Assembly: GCA_019120295.1 (NCBI GenBank)
Contig: DWVI01000002.1
Span: 144,869-208,868, forward strand
DNA length: 64,000 nucleotides
Direction of reading: 5' to 3'
From: Candidatus Onthoplasma faecipullorum
GTDB lineage: Bacteria > Bacillota > Clostridia > Christensenellales > UBA1242
Position 1 is the stretch's first letter. Each line of letters starts with the position of its first letter. Of this stretch, positions 1 through 9,364 are shown piece after piece. The position numbers and the translations under genes were made by a program. Under the pieces are notes generated by a model, which worked only from the letters and a program-made list of their open reading frames with translations, made no database searches and was not told where the DNA came from.

Positions 1-837
1 TCGGACGTAGAAAAAATGATTTCAGCAAAAGAAACATTTTTAGCCGATTTAGAACTTGAAAAGCAAATAAATAGTGTAGAAAAAATTGACATCACCATTC
101 CAAGCACAGAATGCACAGGTAGTTTGCACCCTAGAACTATCATTCAACATGAAATTGAAGAAGTGTTTAAATCTATGGGCTTTGTTGTGGAAGACGGAAA
201 CGAAGTTGAAACTGAATACAACAACTTTACAGCCGTAAACGTTCCTGAAAACCACCCAGCACGTGATATGCAGGACACATTCTGGCTAGATAACGGTCAA
301 GTTTTAAAAACGCACACATCTGCTGCACAAAACAGAATTTTGAAAAAATATCCGCTACCTATCCGTGCAATTTTCCCAGGTCGTTGTTTTAGAAATGAAG
401 ACACAGACGCAGGACACGAAAACACATTCTTTCAACTTGAAGGCGTGATTGTTGATAAAGACGTTTCAGTTGGCAACCTTATCTACTTTATGAAAGAAAT
501 GTTGTCTAAAATATTTAAAAAAGAAGTTGAAGTGCGTTTGCGCCCTGGATTTTTCCCATTCACTGAACCTAGTTTTGAAATGGACGTAAGGTGTCCGTTC
601 TGCGATGGTCATGGTTGTTCTACTTGCAAACAAGGCGGTTGGATTGAACTTTGCCCTTGCGGTATGATACACCCAGAAGTGTTAAAAAATGGCGGAATAG
701 ACCCTGAAAAGTATAGTGGTTGCGCGTTTGGACTAGGGCTTGATAGAATGACAATGTTAAGTTTTGGCATAAACGACATTCGCGAACTAAACAGCGGAAA
801 TTTAAAACTATTTAAGCAATTCAAGTTGAAGGCGTAA
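1..837 (+). CDS. pheS: Phenylalanine--tRNA ligase alpha subunit, 5'-partial
   Basis: Catalytic subunit of the alpha2-beta2 enzyme that charges tRNA-Phe in the cytoplasm. The reading frame is open to the left edge (five codons before the first ATG at 16), so the coiled-coil N-terminus lies outside the window; PheS is usually about 340 residues and 278 codons are present. Class II motif 2 is visible (FRNEDTDAGHENTFFQLEG) and motif 3 near the C-terminus (GLGLDRMTML). A Cys-rich insertion (CPFC-4-CSTC, then CPC) precedes the conserved GMIHPEVL; PheS of many Bacillota has a similar CxxC pair here, but the last two Cys are less usual. pheT follows after 9 bp, so the two are co-transcribed. No T-box leader can be assessed because the start is missing. 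Confidence 0.96.
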   Translation, partial: SDVEKMISAKETFLADLELEKQINSVEKIDITIPSTECTGSLHPRTIIQHEIEEVFKSMGFVVEDGNEVETEYNNFTAVNVPENHPARDMQDTFWLDNGQVLKTHTSAAQNRILKKYPLPIRAIFPGRCFRNEDTDAGHENTFFQLEGVIVDKDVSVGNLIYFMKEMLSKIFKKEVEVRLRPGFFPFTEPSFEMDVRCPFCDGHGCSTCKQGGWIELCPCGMIHPEVLKNGGIDPEKYSGCAFGLGLDRMTMLSFGINDIRELNSGNLKLFKQFKLKA

Positions 838-846
838 GGAGTTAGT

Positions 847-3225
847 ATGAAAATATCTCTAAATTGGATAAAAGAATTTGTAAGTCTCGACGGAATTTCG
901 GTTGACGAACTTGTTAAACGTTTTGGTTTGTCCACCGCCGAAGTGGAAGGTGTGGAATATATTGGAAAAGACATTGAAAATGTGGTTGTTGCTGAAATTT
1001 TAACAGTTAAAGACCACCCAAACAGCAACCACCTTCACATTTTAACAGTAAACGACGCAACAGGCTCACCTGTGCAAGTTGTCTGCGGTGCACCAAACGT
1101 GAGAGTTGGTCTACGTACGTTCTTTGCACGCGTTGGCGGTCAAGTTAAGGGAATGAAAATAAAGCCAGCAAAATTAGCAGGTGTTGAAAGTTTTGGCATG
1201 TGCTGTGGTGGTAACGAATTGGGAATTGAAGCGGACACAACCGGCATTGTTGAACTTGATAATAGTTTCCCTATTGGTGCTAATATCAAAGACGTGTTAC
1301 CTGTTGAAGACGTGATAATTGAAGTGGATAATAAGTCACTCACCAACCGCCCTGACCTTTGGGGTCATTACGGCATTGCGCGCGAATTTTCGGCAATTTT
1401 TAAGCGCGAATTAAAACCAATCGAACGCGTTGATTTAACTAAATATAACAATTTAAAACCGCTAAATATTAAGGTTGAAACGCCAAATTGTTTTAGATAT
1501 TGTGGGCTAACTGTTGATAACGTAACTAAAAAGGTTTCATCGCTAAGTATGAAAATTAAACTAAATTATTGCGGTATGCGTGACATTAATCTTCTTGCCG
1601 ACATAACAAATTATTTAATGCTAGAACTTGGTCAACCAATGCACGCGTTTGATAGCAAAATTGTTCACGGCATAACCGTGATTGAAGCGGACAAAAACAT
1701 TGAAATGGAAACGCTTGAACACGCAAGTCACACCATTGAACCAGGCGCAATAGTTATTTGTGACGATAAAAAAGTGCCAGTAGCAATTGCCGGAATTAAA
1801 GGCGGGCTAAAATCTGGAATAACAGATAAAACAAACAGTTTACTATTAGAGAGCGCATGCTTTGATAGCGCAACAATTAGGCGTGCTAGTAGAAAAATTG
1901 GGCTTATCACAGATGCAAGTTTAAGGTATGAAAAATCGCTCGACCCTGAGATGTGCCCACTTGCAATTGAAAGGCTTGTTTATTTACTAAAAAATATAGA
2001 TAATAACATAGTGGTTAGTTCAAGCCTAACCGACGTTTACAAATATCACTACCCTACTCATATTATTAAAACAGATGCCGATTTCATCTCGCGCCGTGGC
2101 GGTGTTAAACTAAATGAAAATGAAATTTCAGATATTTTAACTCGCCTTGGTTTTAAGGTTAATATTAAAAATGGTGACATGGAAGTTGTTGTGCCTTCAT
2201 TTAGGGGCACAAAAGACGTTACAATTAAAGAAGACTTGGTTGAAGAAATCTTTAGAATGTATGGTTACGATAATATTAAAAGTGCCACAATGAGTATGCC
2301 ACTTCAACCTGTTGAGCAAATTCCTGAACATACCCTTGAATACGATATTAAATATTCACTTGCTAGCATTTTCAATTTTAACGAAGTGCATAGTTACGTT
2401 TGGAATTTTGAAAATTATAACAAAACGATTGGAATTAAAGAAGAAAGCATCGTGCATTTAATGGACGCATCAAAGAGTGGTCATGGCGGACTAAGAAGCC
2501 ATCTTCTTCCTTCAATTATTAAAATTGCGGACGAAAACAAAAACAAATTTAATGATATTTCTATTTTTGAAATCGGAAGAACGTTTGACGAGTTGGACAA
2601 AAACAATTTAGTTAACGAAAAGAAAAAATTAGCAATCGTTTTGGCGTCAAGCAGTGCAAGCGAAAAAGAATTGTATTTTAAATTAAAACAAGTGGTTGAA
2701 TTTATCACTAAAAATTTGTGTGGTGCCACTGTAACCTATGATAAACCAACTAAAAATCCGCTTTTTCACCCTGTTAATTCATGCTCCATCTCGCAAGGTG
2801 AAAATATAATAGGTGAGTTTGGCGTTCTTCACCCAAGCATTAGTAAAGAGATTGATAAACGCAAAAAATTTGCAGTGCTTGAATTAGATGTTAGAAAATT
2901 AGTAACTCTTAATAAAGACGCAGTAAAAATTGAACCAACTAGCAAATATCAATCTGTTTCGATTGACTACAATTTCTTAGCAGATAAATCAATGCCATAT
3001 CAAACAATTGAAAATAAATTAAACGACTTTAAATCAAGTCATATCGTTGAACACTCACTAAAAGATATCTACACTAACGACGACGCCCTAAACGGTAAAA
3101 TTAGTTACACAATCAATGTAATTGTAACTCCAAAAAATAAAACGTTGGAATCAAGCGACATCGAAAAATTCTCTAACCGCCTAATCTCGCATATGGCTGA
3201 AATCGGTTTAACATTAAGAAGTTAA
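847..3225 (+). CDS. pheT: Phenylalanine--tRNA ligase beta subunit
   Basis: Structural and editing subunit of phenylalanyl-tRNA synthetase. The 792-residue length is normal for bacterial PheT. In order: N-terminal EMAPII-like tRNA-binding domain (about 40-150, with KDHPNSNHLHILTVN), B3/B4 editing module (about 210-390), B5 domain (about 400-475), catalytic-like core, and C-terminal ferredoxin-fold anticodon-binding domain (about 700-792). AAGGAG overlapping the pheS stop region is the ribosome binding site for ATG 847. It ends in TAA and is followed by an AT-only spacer and a strong hairpin at 3366-3394. Cytoplasmic; an obligate partner of the PheS encoded just upstream. Confidence 0.97.
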   Translation: MKISLNWIKEFVSLDGISVDELVKRFGLSTAEVEGVEYIGKDIENVVVAEILTVKDHPNSNHLHILTVNDATGSPVQVVCGAPNVRVGLRTFFARVGGQVKGMKIKPAKLAGVESFGMCCGGNELGIEADTTGIVELDNSFPIGANIKDVLPVEDVIIEVDNKSLTNRPDLWGHYGIAREFSAIFKRELKPIERVDLTKYNNLKPLNIKVETPNCFRYCGLTVDNVTKKVSSLSMKIKLNYCGMRDINLLADITNYLMLELGQPMHAFDSKIVHGITVIEADKNIEMETLEHASHTIEPGAIVICDDKKVPVAIAGIKGGLKSGITDKTNSLLLESACFDSATIRRASRKIGLITDASLRYEKSLDPEMCPLAIERLVYLLKNIDNNIVVSSSLTDVYKYHYPTHIIKTDADFISRRGGVKLNENEISDILTRLGFKVNIKNGDMEVVVPSFRGTKDVTIKEDLVEEIFRMYGYDNIKSATMSMPLQPVEQIPEHTLEYDIKYSLASIFNFNEVHSYVWNFENYNKTIGIKEESIVHLMDASKSGHGGLRSHLLPSIIKIADENKNKFNDISIFEIGRTFDELDKNNLVNEKKKLAIVLASSSASEKELYFKLKQVVEFITKNLCGATVTYDKPTKNPLFHPVNSCSISQGENIIGEFGVLHPSISKEIDKRKKFAVLELDVRKLVTLNKDAVKIEPTSKYQSVSIDYNFLADKSMPYQTIENKLNDFKSSHIVEHSLKDIYTNDDALNGKISYTINVIVTPKNKTLESSDIEKFSNRLISHMAEIGLTLRS

Positions 3226-3365
3226 GTATTATAAAAAAATAATTTTATTAAGAATTAAATCTATAAAATTATTGATTTATTAAAAAAATTTAAAAAATTA
3301 AATAAAAATATTAAAAATAATTAAGTTTTTTTAAATATTTTTAAAAGAATAAAAATTTTAAATTA
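3226..3365. other. AT-only spacer after pheT
   Basis: About 140 nt made almost entirely of A and T, A-biased on the sense strand of pheT, with runs such as AAAAATATTAAAAAT. No reading frame or hairpin other than the terminator that follows. Similar tracts follow several other genes in this window. Confidence 0.6.
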
Positions 3366-3394
3366 AAAAAGAGCAATTTAGTTTTGCTCTTTTT
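3366..3394. terminator. Bidirectional terminator, pheT / membrane protein
   Basis: Stem AAAAAGAGCAA / TTGCTCTTTTT with a 7-nt loop; T-runs on either strand, so it can end pheT (+) and the convergent membrane-protein gene (-). Confidence 0.85.
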
Positions 3395-3398
3395 ATTT

Positions 3399-3842
3399 TT
3401 ATTTAACACGTTCGTCTATTTTTTCTTCAGCCGTTTTATGTTCCACCAAACTTTCACCCACGCACCAAGTTGCAATCATGTAACCAGTGGTCATAAGTGA
3501 TAAAAGCGAAACTGATAAGAACAAGTTGAAGAAATCAGTTGCAAGGCCGTCTATACCAGCATTAGAGAAATATAAAATTATACTCATTATAACTGCTAGC
3601 ACAGATAAAATGTAAATAATCAAACCTGAAACCGTTTTGGCTTCTCTCGTTGATGTGCATAAAATATCGAAAATTATCACACCAATAATAAGACCGGACC
3701 AAATAAAGTATATAACCTTTGCCCACATTGCAACGTCGCGAATTACCAAGCAATAAATGAAGAAACCAGCCGATGCAAGTGCAAGCACCACTAAGGTGTA
3801 ATATACTATGGTTGATAACATCTTTTTGTTTTGAACGCTCAT
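3399..3842 (-). CDS. Four-helix small membrane protein
   Basis: 147-residue protein of unknown function with four hydrophobic segments (about 10-32, 40-62, 73-95 and 105-130) and a charged C-terminal tail rich in E and K. The start is placed at ATG 3842 because AGGGGGAG lies directly before it; an upstream in-frame ATG at 3890 has no ribosome binding site. It would sit in the cytoplasmic membrane. It lies downstream of no obvious partner and is convergent with pheT. I do not recognise the family. Confidence 0.7.
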   Translation of the reverse strand: MSVQNKKMLSTIVYYTLVVLALASAGFFIYCLVIRDVAMWAKVIYFIWSGLIIGVIIFDILCTSTREAKTVSGLIIYILSVLAVIMSIILYFSNAGIDGLATDFFNLFLSVSLLSLMTTGYMIATWCVGESLVEHKTAEEKIDERVK

Positions 3843-3890
3843 AACTCCCCCTTGATGTAAGTATTGCCAAAACAAATATGTTTTATTCAT

Positions 3891-4072
3891 TATTTTAAAA
3901 AACTAATTATTTAAATTTTATTTTTTATTATTGAAATTTTTATAAAATGAAATTAAATAATAATTTTAATTATTTTTTGATTTTTAACAATTTTTTATTA
4001 AATTTTAACTTTTTTATTTAATTTTTTAATATTTTTTTGTTTTTTATTGAATTTTTAAATAAAATTATAATT
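3891..4072. other. AT-only spacer downstream of the calcium pump gene
   Basis: About 180 nt of nearly pure A/T, T-rich on the given strand and therefore A-rich on the sense strand of the ATPase gene that ends at 4073. No open frame or strong hairpin seen. Confidence 0.55.
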
Positions 4073-6697
4073 TTATGAATTTTTTTCTTTCTTTTTTAAA
4101 TGTTTAAAATTATATTTCTTTGTTGCAAGAATTGCTTTAATTAGTTCGCAAATAGGAATAATTAAAATTGACGCAATAATAACAATTATCCACTCGCTTA
4201 AATTTAAAAAGGTTAGTCCAAACAAGGTGTACATCGCTGGAACGCACGCGACGAGCAGATTGATTGCTAGTGTTATTAAAAAGCAAATGTTAAATGTTTT
4301 GTTATCAAACAAATTCTTTTTGAAAATACTATCATTGGTTTTACAATTTATGCTATGGAGTAGTTGCATAAATATAATTGTGAAGAACACCATAGTTGTG
4401 GCGGACTCTGGACTATAAAATTTTATTCCAACAATGAACACAACAATAACAATCAAGGTTTGCACAATAGATTGGTAAATTATTCCTATTCCAACCGCCC
4501 CTGAAAACAACCCTGCTTTACTATTTCTAGGTGGCGAGTTCATAACTTGCGTTTCCACTTTTTCCATACCGAGCGCAAACGCTGGAAGGCTATCCGTTAC
4601 CAAATTTATAAATAACATTTGTGCAGGCAACAAAAATGTGTATTTAGGAAAACAAAACAGCGCAATCAACATTCCAAACACTTCAACACAGTTAGTTGAA
4701 ATTAAAAATTGGAGTGCTTTTTGAATGTTGCTATACACTTTTCTGCCTTCTTCAACTGCCACTACAATGGAAGAAAAGTTGTCGTCCGTTATCACCATAT
4801 CCGCAACATTTTTAACTACATCTGTGCCTGACTTACCCATTCCAACGCCAATATCTGCGATTTTTAAACTTGGAGCGTCGTTCACACCGTCACCAGTCAT
4901 GGCAACAATTTTATTTAGCCCTTTATACGCTTTAACAATTCTCACCTTATGTTCAGGGCTCACGCGCGCATAAACAGTGTAGTTATAGCATATGTTTCTT
5001 AACTCCCTATCAGATAATTTATCAATTTCTTCGCCTGTTATCACTTGTTTTGAGCTTGTGGCAATTTTTAATTCACTTGCTATTGCATAAGCGGTGCGTT
5101 TATGGTCGCCTGTTATCATAACTGGTTTAAGACCTGCTTTAAAACATTTTTCAATGCTAGCTTTCACTTCTGGGCGTGGGTTATCCATAAGACCTACCAA
5201 CCCTAAAAACACCATATCTTGTTCTAAATCGTCGGACACATTAAGGTTATCAAACGTTTTATAACAAAACCCCATAACACGAAGTGCGCGGTCGGTCATT
5301 TTATCAATAACCGATTTAATTTCGGCTTTTTTGTTATCTGTAAATGGATAAACTTTATCGCCAATTTTTATGTATTTACATCTATTTATGATAATTTCAC
5401 TTGCGCCTTTTGTGTAACTTTTTATACCTTTATCGTTGGTTATAACAGTCATAATTTTTCTAGTTGAATTAAAAGGTATTTCGTGAATTATTTTTGGTTT
5501 AACTTTAAGTTCAAATTTAGTTGTGTACTCCAAAAGTGCTGTTTCAGTGGGCTCTCCCACTATTTTTGAATTTTCAAAGTGAGCGTTATTACATAGGCGC
5601 ATACAATCTAACATTTCATAAAACGTGCTACCAGATGTGAGCGAATAACTATCGTCCAAATACGTTTCAACAACTTGCATTTTATTTAAAGTTAATGTGC
5701 CTGTTTTATCCGTGCAAATTATTTCGCAACTACCCAACGTTTCCACTGCATGAAGGCGTTTTATAATACACCTTCGCTTCGCAAGTTGCTGAACGCCAAG
5801 CGCGAGTATGATTGTTATAACCGCTGGTAAACTTTCTGGAATTGCCGCAACGGCAAGGCTTACCGCCGTCATAATCGCATTCATAGCACCATGACCAGCG
5901 ATTAGTTCAACAATTAAAATTATGAAGGACACAGCGAGCACCGTCCAGGTGATAAATTTGCCAATTTTATCTATTGATTTTTGAAGTGGCGTGATTTCTT
6001 TTTTAGAATTAAATAGAATGTTTGCAATTTTTCCAAGTTCTGTGTTTTTACCAGTGCCCACAACCACGCCTGTTGCCTTTCCGCTTGTTACCATACAGCC
6101 TGAAAATGCCATGTTTTTTCGTTCTGCAAGTGGAGTGGACTTATTTAATACAAGTTCTGCATGTTTATCACTTGGCACACTCTCCCCTGTTAGGCTGCTT
6201 TCGTCACACGAAAAATTGTTCGTTTCAATAAGCCTAATATCAGCCATAACAACATTTCCTGCTTCCATGAACACTATATCCCCTGGAACAAGTTCGGCGC
6301 TATCAATGTTAACCGTCGCACCCGCGCGGAGTACTTTCACAGAAGTTTTTTCATATTTTTGCAAATCATCCAAACAGGCTTGTGCTTTGCTCTCTTGATA
6401 TACGCCAATGATTGCATTTAAAATCACAATAAAAAGGATAACAAAACCTTCAAAAAGGTCGGAATACTCTTTTGTGACAATTGCAACAGTTATGCTAACA
6501 CAAGCAGAAAATAGAAGTATAGCCACCATTATATTTAAAAATTGTTTGAAAAAACTTTTAATAATAGACTGTTTTTTCTCGCGCTCTATCTCATTTTTAC
6601 CATTCTTTTTTAGCCTGTTACGTGCTTCTTCTTCGCTAATTCCATTGAGTGAAGAATTCATTTCTTTAACTGCATTTTCACTGTTTAAATAATACAT
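4073..6697 (-). CDS. P-type calcium-transporting ATPase (SERCA/PMCA-like, type II)
   Basis: ATP-driven cation pump of the cytoplasmic membrane, expected to export Ca2+. The 874 residues show an N-terminal cation-ATPase domain, the actuator motif TGES (170-173), the phosphorylation site CTDKTGTLT with Asp330, and the hinge TGDGVNDAP. The ion-binding helices match calcium pumps: M4 IPESLP with Glu288, M5 STNCVE (Asn and Glu), and M6 NLVTDSLPA (Asn, Thr, Asp), which together form SERCA site II. About ten transmembrane helices are visible. There is no clear Shine-Dalgarno; a TAAACT box lies 5 nt before the ATG, but no convincing -35 accompanies it, so a leaderless start is only a possibility. Single gene, with an AT-only spacer after it. 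Confidence 0.9.
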   Translation of the reverse strand: MYYLNSENAVKEMNSSLNGISEEEARNRLKKNGKNEIEREKKQSIIKSFFKQFLNIMVAILLFSACVSITVAIVTKEYSDLFEGFVILFIVILNAIIGVYQESKAQACLDDLQKYEKTSVKVLRAGATVNIDSAELVPGDIVFMEAGNVVMADIRLIETNNFSCDESSLTGESVPSDKHAELVLNKSTPLAERKNMAFSGCMVTSGKATGVVVGTGKNTELGKIANILFNSKKEITPLQKSIDKIGKFITWTVLAVSFIILIVELIAGHGAMNAIMTAVSLAVAAIPESLPAVITIILALGVQQLAKRRCIIKRLHAVETLGSCEIICTDKTGTLTLNKMQVVETYLDDSYSLTSGSTFYEMLDCMRLCNNAHFENSKIVGEPTETALLEYTTKFELKVKPKIIHEIPFNSTRKIMTVITNDKGIKSYTKGASEIIINRCKYIKIGDKVYPFTDNKKAEIKSVIDKMTDRALRVMGFCYKTFDNLNVSDDLEQDMVFLGLVGLMDNPRPEVKASIEKCFKAGLKPVMITGDHKRTAYAIASELKIATSSKQVITGEEIDKLSDRELRNICYNYTVYARVSPEHKVRIVKAYKGLNKIVAMTGDGVNDAPSLKIADIGVGMGKSGTDVVKNVADMVITDDNFSSIVVAVEEGRKVYSNIQKALQFLISTNCVEVFGMLIALFCFPKYTFLLPAQMLFINLVTDSLPAFALGMEKVETQVMNSPPRNSKAGLFSGAVGIGIIYQSIVQTLIVIVVFIVGIKFYSPESATTMVFFTIIFMQLLHSINCKTNDSIFKKNLFDNKTFNICFLITLAINLLVACVPAMYTLFGLTFLNLSEWIIVIIASILIIPICELIKAILATKKYNFKHLKKKEKNS

Positions 6698-6764
6698 ATT
6701 TTAGTTTATTATTTAGCCTGTACAAATAGAACACAATCTCTATGTTAAAACTGCTTTATAAGAA

Positions 6765-6810
6765 TAAAAAAATCCAAACAATTAAGTAACTTTAATCACA
6801 TTGTTTGGAT
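6765..6810 (-). terminator. Terminator after the RSH-like gene
   Basis: Perfect 11-bp stem ATCCAAACAAT / ATTGTTTGGAT (arms 6772-6782 and 6800-6810) with a 17-nt loop, followed on the minus strand by a run of six T. It ends the XRE-RSH operon. Confidence 0.8.
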
Positions 6811-6817
6811 ATATATT

Positions 6818-8254
6818 TTATTTTTTAGCGTTTTGCTTTTTTTCAAAATATTTAATTAGCACCTGTTTTGACAAATCGGTTTGAACGTAGGCAAGCCATT
6901 TTAATTCAGCAGTTGGTAAAATATCACCAAATTCGTTACGCTTTACAACAATTTCAACCATATCATTTTCATTTAGTTTTGTGTATGGTGGGAAATGTGT
7001 TTTGCCATTATTGATTATGGCATATTTAAAGCCCATACCAATATCACGGTGAATTTTAAACGCAAAGTCGAGCACTGTGCTATTTTTTGGCATGTATCTA
7101 ATTTCACCTGAACGCGTGCGAACCCTTAGATAATCGGTTACGATGTTGTGTGCATCTTCGTCAATAAAATCAACTTGACCTTCAAGCGTTCCAATTGTTT
7201 GACCAATATAAAACGTGCGCTCCATTAGCATAACATAATAGATATTTTTGAGTTTATCCTGCATAACAAAATAAAATTTATTATTAAATCTACCAATTCT
7301 TGCGTTGATAATTGTTAAATACTCATTTATTCCATTGTTGTACGCGGTAAAAAACTCATTTACAGCCGTTTTCAAATTTACATTTTCATACAAAAGATAT
7401 ATATTGTAATTTGAAACTTTCATTATTTGCCCTTGAGAGATTTGGTCAAATTTAATATTTTTAACCTTTTCCTTGAGTTGCCCAAACACCTTATATTCTT
7501 TAATTTCGTTACCTTCAACAATTTTAAATGATGTGGTTGCCAAATGTTCTTTAAACATGGTTAAAATGTTTTGAAAATTCTCTTTGTTTGCGTTGTGATA
7601 AAAATTATACTGTGTTAAATAACCATAATCGTTTTGATTGCTAATTTTGAAACATTCGTTTTTAATTTCGCGGTAAAAATATTCGGCTTTAAGTAGTTTT
7701 GCAAGTGGTAATATCCAACGCTCAGTTTCTTTCACTTTTTCAAGTTGCTTACTCTTTTCGAAAACTCCAATAGTGCGCAAATTGTGAAGACGGTCGGCAA
7801 ATTTTATGCAAAGACCAAGCGGGTTTTTCTTACCAATAGACAAAAGTTTTTTAAAACTTTGTTCGTCCTTAGAAAACTTAACAAAATTTACATCTTCGTA
7901 TAAATCGGACTCGTCAAAAACATAATTTTTAAAGTCAACCGCGCTAACAACATCAACCAAAGACGCAATATTTGAATTAAATTTTGCTTCTATCTCTTTT
8001 ACACTCACTCCACAATCTTCCACAACATCGTGAAGAAGTGCAGCACAAATGACATCTGCGTCCATATTAAGTTCTGCTAAAATTATTGCAACTTCAACAG
8101 GGTGAGAGATATAAGGCATTCCATCTTGTCTTAATTGTCCGTTATGGCAAGTATCAGCAAAATTATATGCACGCTCCACCATTGATGTGTCCACATTGTT
8201 GCGCTTTAATATTGATTTTAAAGTGTTAAATCTAGCGTCAACCTGCTTATACAT
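6818..8254 (-). CDS. RelA/SpoT-like (p)ppGpp hydrolase with TGS domain, no synthetase
   Basis: Likely degrades the alarmone (p)ppGpp. Residues 30-200 match the HD hydrolase domain of RelA/SpoT proteins: His51, the HDVVED motif (75-80), and ADRLHNLRT with Asp154 and Asn158 are all intact. Residues about 383-450 form a TGS domain followed by the short helical segment that normally follows TGS. The stretch between (about 200-380), where the synthetase sits in bifunctional RSH proteins, has no recognisable synthetase motif. The protein has 478 residues against about 730 in full RSH proteins and also lacks the C-terminal ACT domain. ATG 8254 is chosen over the TTG one codon earlier because AGGAGG lies 6 nt before it. 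It overlaps the XRE regulator gene by 8 bp, so translation is probably coupled. Confidence 0.82.
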   Translation of the reverse strand: MYKQVDARFNTLKSILKRNNVDTSMVERAYNFADTCHNGQLRQDGMPYISHPVEVAIILAELNMDADVICAALLHDVVEDCGVSVKEIEAKFNSNIASLVDVVSAVDFKNYVFDESDLYEDVNFVKFSKDEQSFKKLLSIGKKNPLGLCIKFADRLHNLRTIGVFEKSKQLEKVKETERWILPLAKLLKAEYFYREIKNECFKISNQNDYGYLTQYNFYHNANKENFQNILTMFKEHLATTSFKIVEGNEIKEYKVFGQLKEKVKNIKFDQISQGQIMKVSNYNIYLLYENVNLKTAVNEFFTAYNNGINEYLTIINARIGRFNNKFYFVMQDKLKNIYYVMLMERTFYIGQTIGTLEGQVDFIDEDAHNIVTDYLRVRTRSGEIRYMPKNSTVLDFAFKIHRDIGMGFKYAIINNGKTHFPPYTKLNENDMVEIVVKRNEFGDILPTAELKWLAYVQTDLSKQVLIKYFEKKQNAKK

Positions 8255-9206
8255 CAATGCCCTCCTTTAAAATTCTATAAAGTGAGTCGTCTTCCCTATT
8301 GGAAACCTTGGCAAATCTAAACATATTCGCTTCAACTATTTCAGAAAAGAAAAATTTAATGTTATTTTCAATAACCGCTTGCTTTTGCGACTCATTTAAA
8401 TTTTTGCTAAGTTCATTTTCTTCAATATACATTCTCTTAAACAAATCTATTAAGTCAACAACTTGGTTTTCAAGGTTTATAACCGAATAATCAAGTTGCA
8501 AGCAGTTATAAATCTCGCCGTCCACTTTATCAATGAGTTTTCTAGACATTATCAAAAACTGCACACATGGGTTGTGTTCTCTTCCGCGCGCAACTGTGTT
8601 TACCGTTCCAAGCCCGCCAATATAATTTCCGCTTGCTGGCGGATTATTAAAAATGATAAAACTTTCGTCTTCTGACTCAACGTTGTCTAAGTATATAAAA
8701 ATGTTTTGGTTAGATGTATGAATTGTGCCTGTGTAAAAGTTATTCAATTCTTTATGTTTTTTAATTAATTCGTCCGAATTTTCGCATTTGTTTACCGCTT
8801 TTAAAAGCCTAATTGCTTCTTCTTTATTCTTAAAAAAGGTTGCAGCGGTTAAATATTTGTAGTCTTTTTCTTTGTAAACACTAATCACACCGTAGTTTAA
8901 AGTGTTTTGCAAATTGTTGTGCACTTCACCTTTGTATGAGTTATTATTATAATAGTAAACAATATAGTTACCAACAAAGCTATCCAAACTGCTCTTTGGA
9001 CTAAAATCTAATTCTTTAAACAAAAAATCGTCAATAGAAATACCAAATTCTCGGTTAAGTGCAATCAAAAATTGCATAGAAGGTTCGTTGGTTTTGGTTA
9101 AATAGTTATTTATGCTAGACTGTGAACAACCAGTTTTATCCGCTAAATAACGTTGGCTATATAGTTTTGTTAACTTCTTTAAGTTTGTTTGAAAATAGTT
9201 ATCCAT
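8247..9206 (-). CDS. XRE-family HTH regulator with long C-terminal sensor region
   Basis: 319-residue regulator. Residues 1-60 form a helix-turn-helix of the XRE/Cro type (RYLADKTGCSQSSINNYLT). The remaining 250 residues are a mixed alpha/beta region I do not recognise; the family may sense a ligand there. ATG 9206 is preferred over the upstream start at 9233 because GGGAG precedes it. The gene is first in an operon with the RSH-like hydrolase, which it overlaps. Two matching palindromes upstream of its TTGACA/TAAACT promoter are good candidates for its own operator. By context it probably controls alarmone turnover; this is inference. Confidence 0.78.
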   Translation of the reverse strand: MDNYFQTNLKKLTKLYSQRYLADKTGCSQSSINNYLTKTNEPSMQFLIALNREFGISIDDFLFKELDFSPKSSLDSFVGNYIVYYYNNNSYKGEVHNNLQNTLNYGVISVYKEKDYKYLTAATFFKNKEEAIRLLKAVNKCENSDELIKKHKELNNFYTGTIHTSNQNIFIYLDNVESEDESFIIFNNPPASGNYIGGLGTVNTVARGREHNPCVQFLIMSRKLIDKVDGEIYNCLQLDYSVINLENQVVDLIDLFKRMYIEENELSKNLNESQKQAVIENNIKFFFSEIVEANMFRFAKVSNREDDSLYRILKEGIDV

Positions 9207-9245
9207 AACACTCTCCCACAACTTTATAATCATTAATTTGTGAGT

Positions 9246-9274
9246 AGTTTAACACATAATACTAGAAATGTCAA
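9246..9274 (-). promoter_or_regulatory. Promoter of the XRE-RSH operon
   Basis: On the minus strand, -35 TTGACA (9269-9274), 17-bp spacer and -10 TAAACT (9246-9251). Start of transcription expected near 9239, giving a leader of about 33 nt with GGGAG. Confidence 0.75.
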
Positions 9275-9278
9275 CATA

Positions 9279-9333
9279 ATTATCATTATACTGATAATAA
9301 AAAATAAAAATTATCACAATTCTGATAATTTTT
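9279..9333. promoter_or_regulatory. Two phased ATTATC-N8-GATAAT palindromes
   Basis: Site 1 at 9279-9298 and site 2 with core 9310-9329 share the half-sites ATTATC and GATAAT and the same 8-nt spacer length. In site 2 the arms extend to 10 bp (9306-9315 and 9324-9333). Their centres are 31 bp apart, about three helical turns. They lie just upstream of the -35 box of the XRE-RSH operon. Binding by the XRE protein is inferred. Confidence 0.7.
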
Positions 9334-9364
9334 AAATTTCGACACATATTTTTTAAAAAACATA

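Noticed and set aside
6698..6731. Leaderless promoter of the calcium pump gene
   Set aside because: TAAACT lies 5 nt before ATG, but no acceptable -35 is present at 15-19 bp; left as a possibility only.
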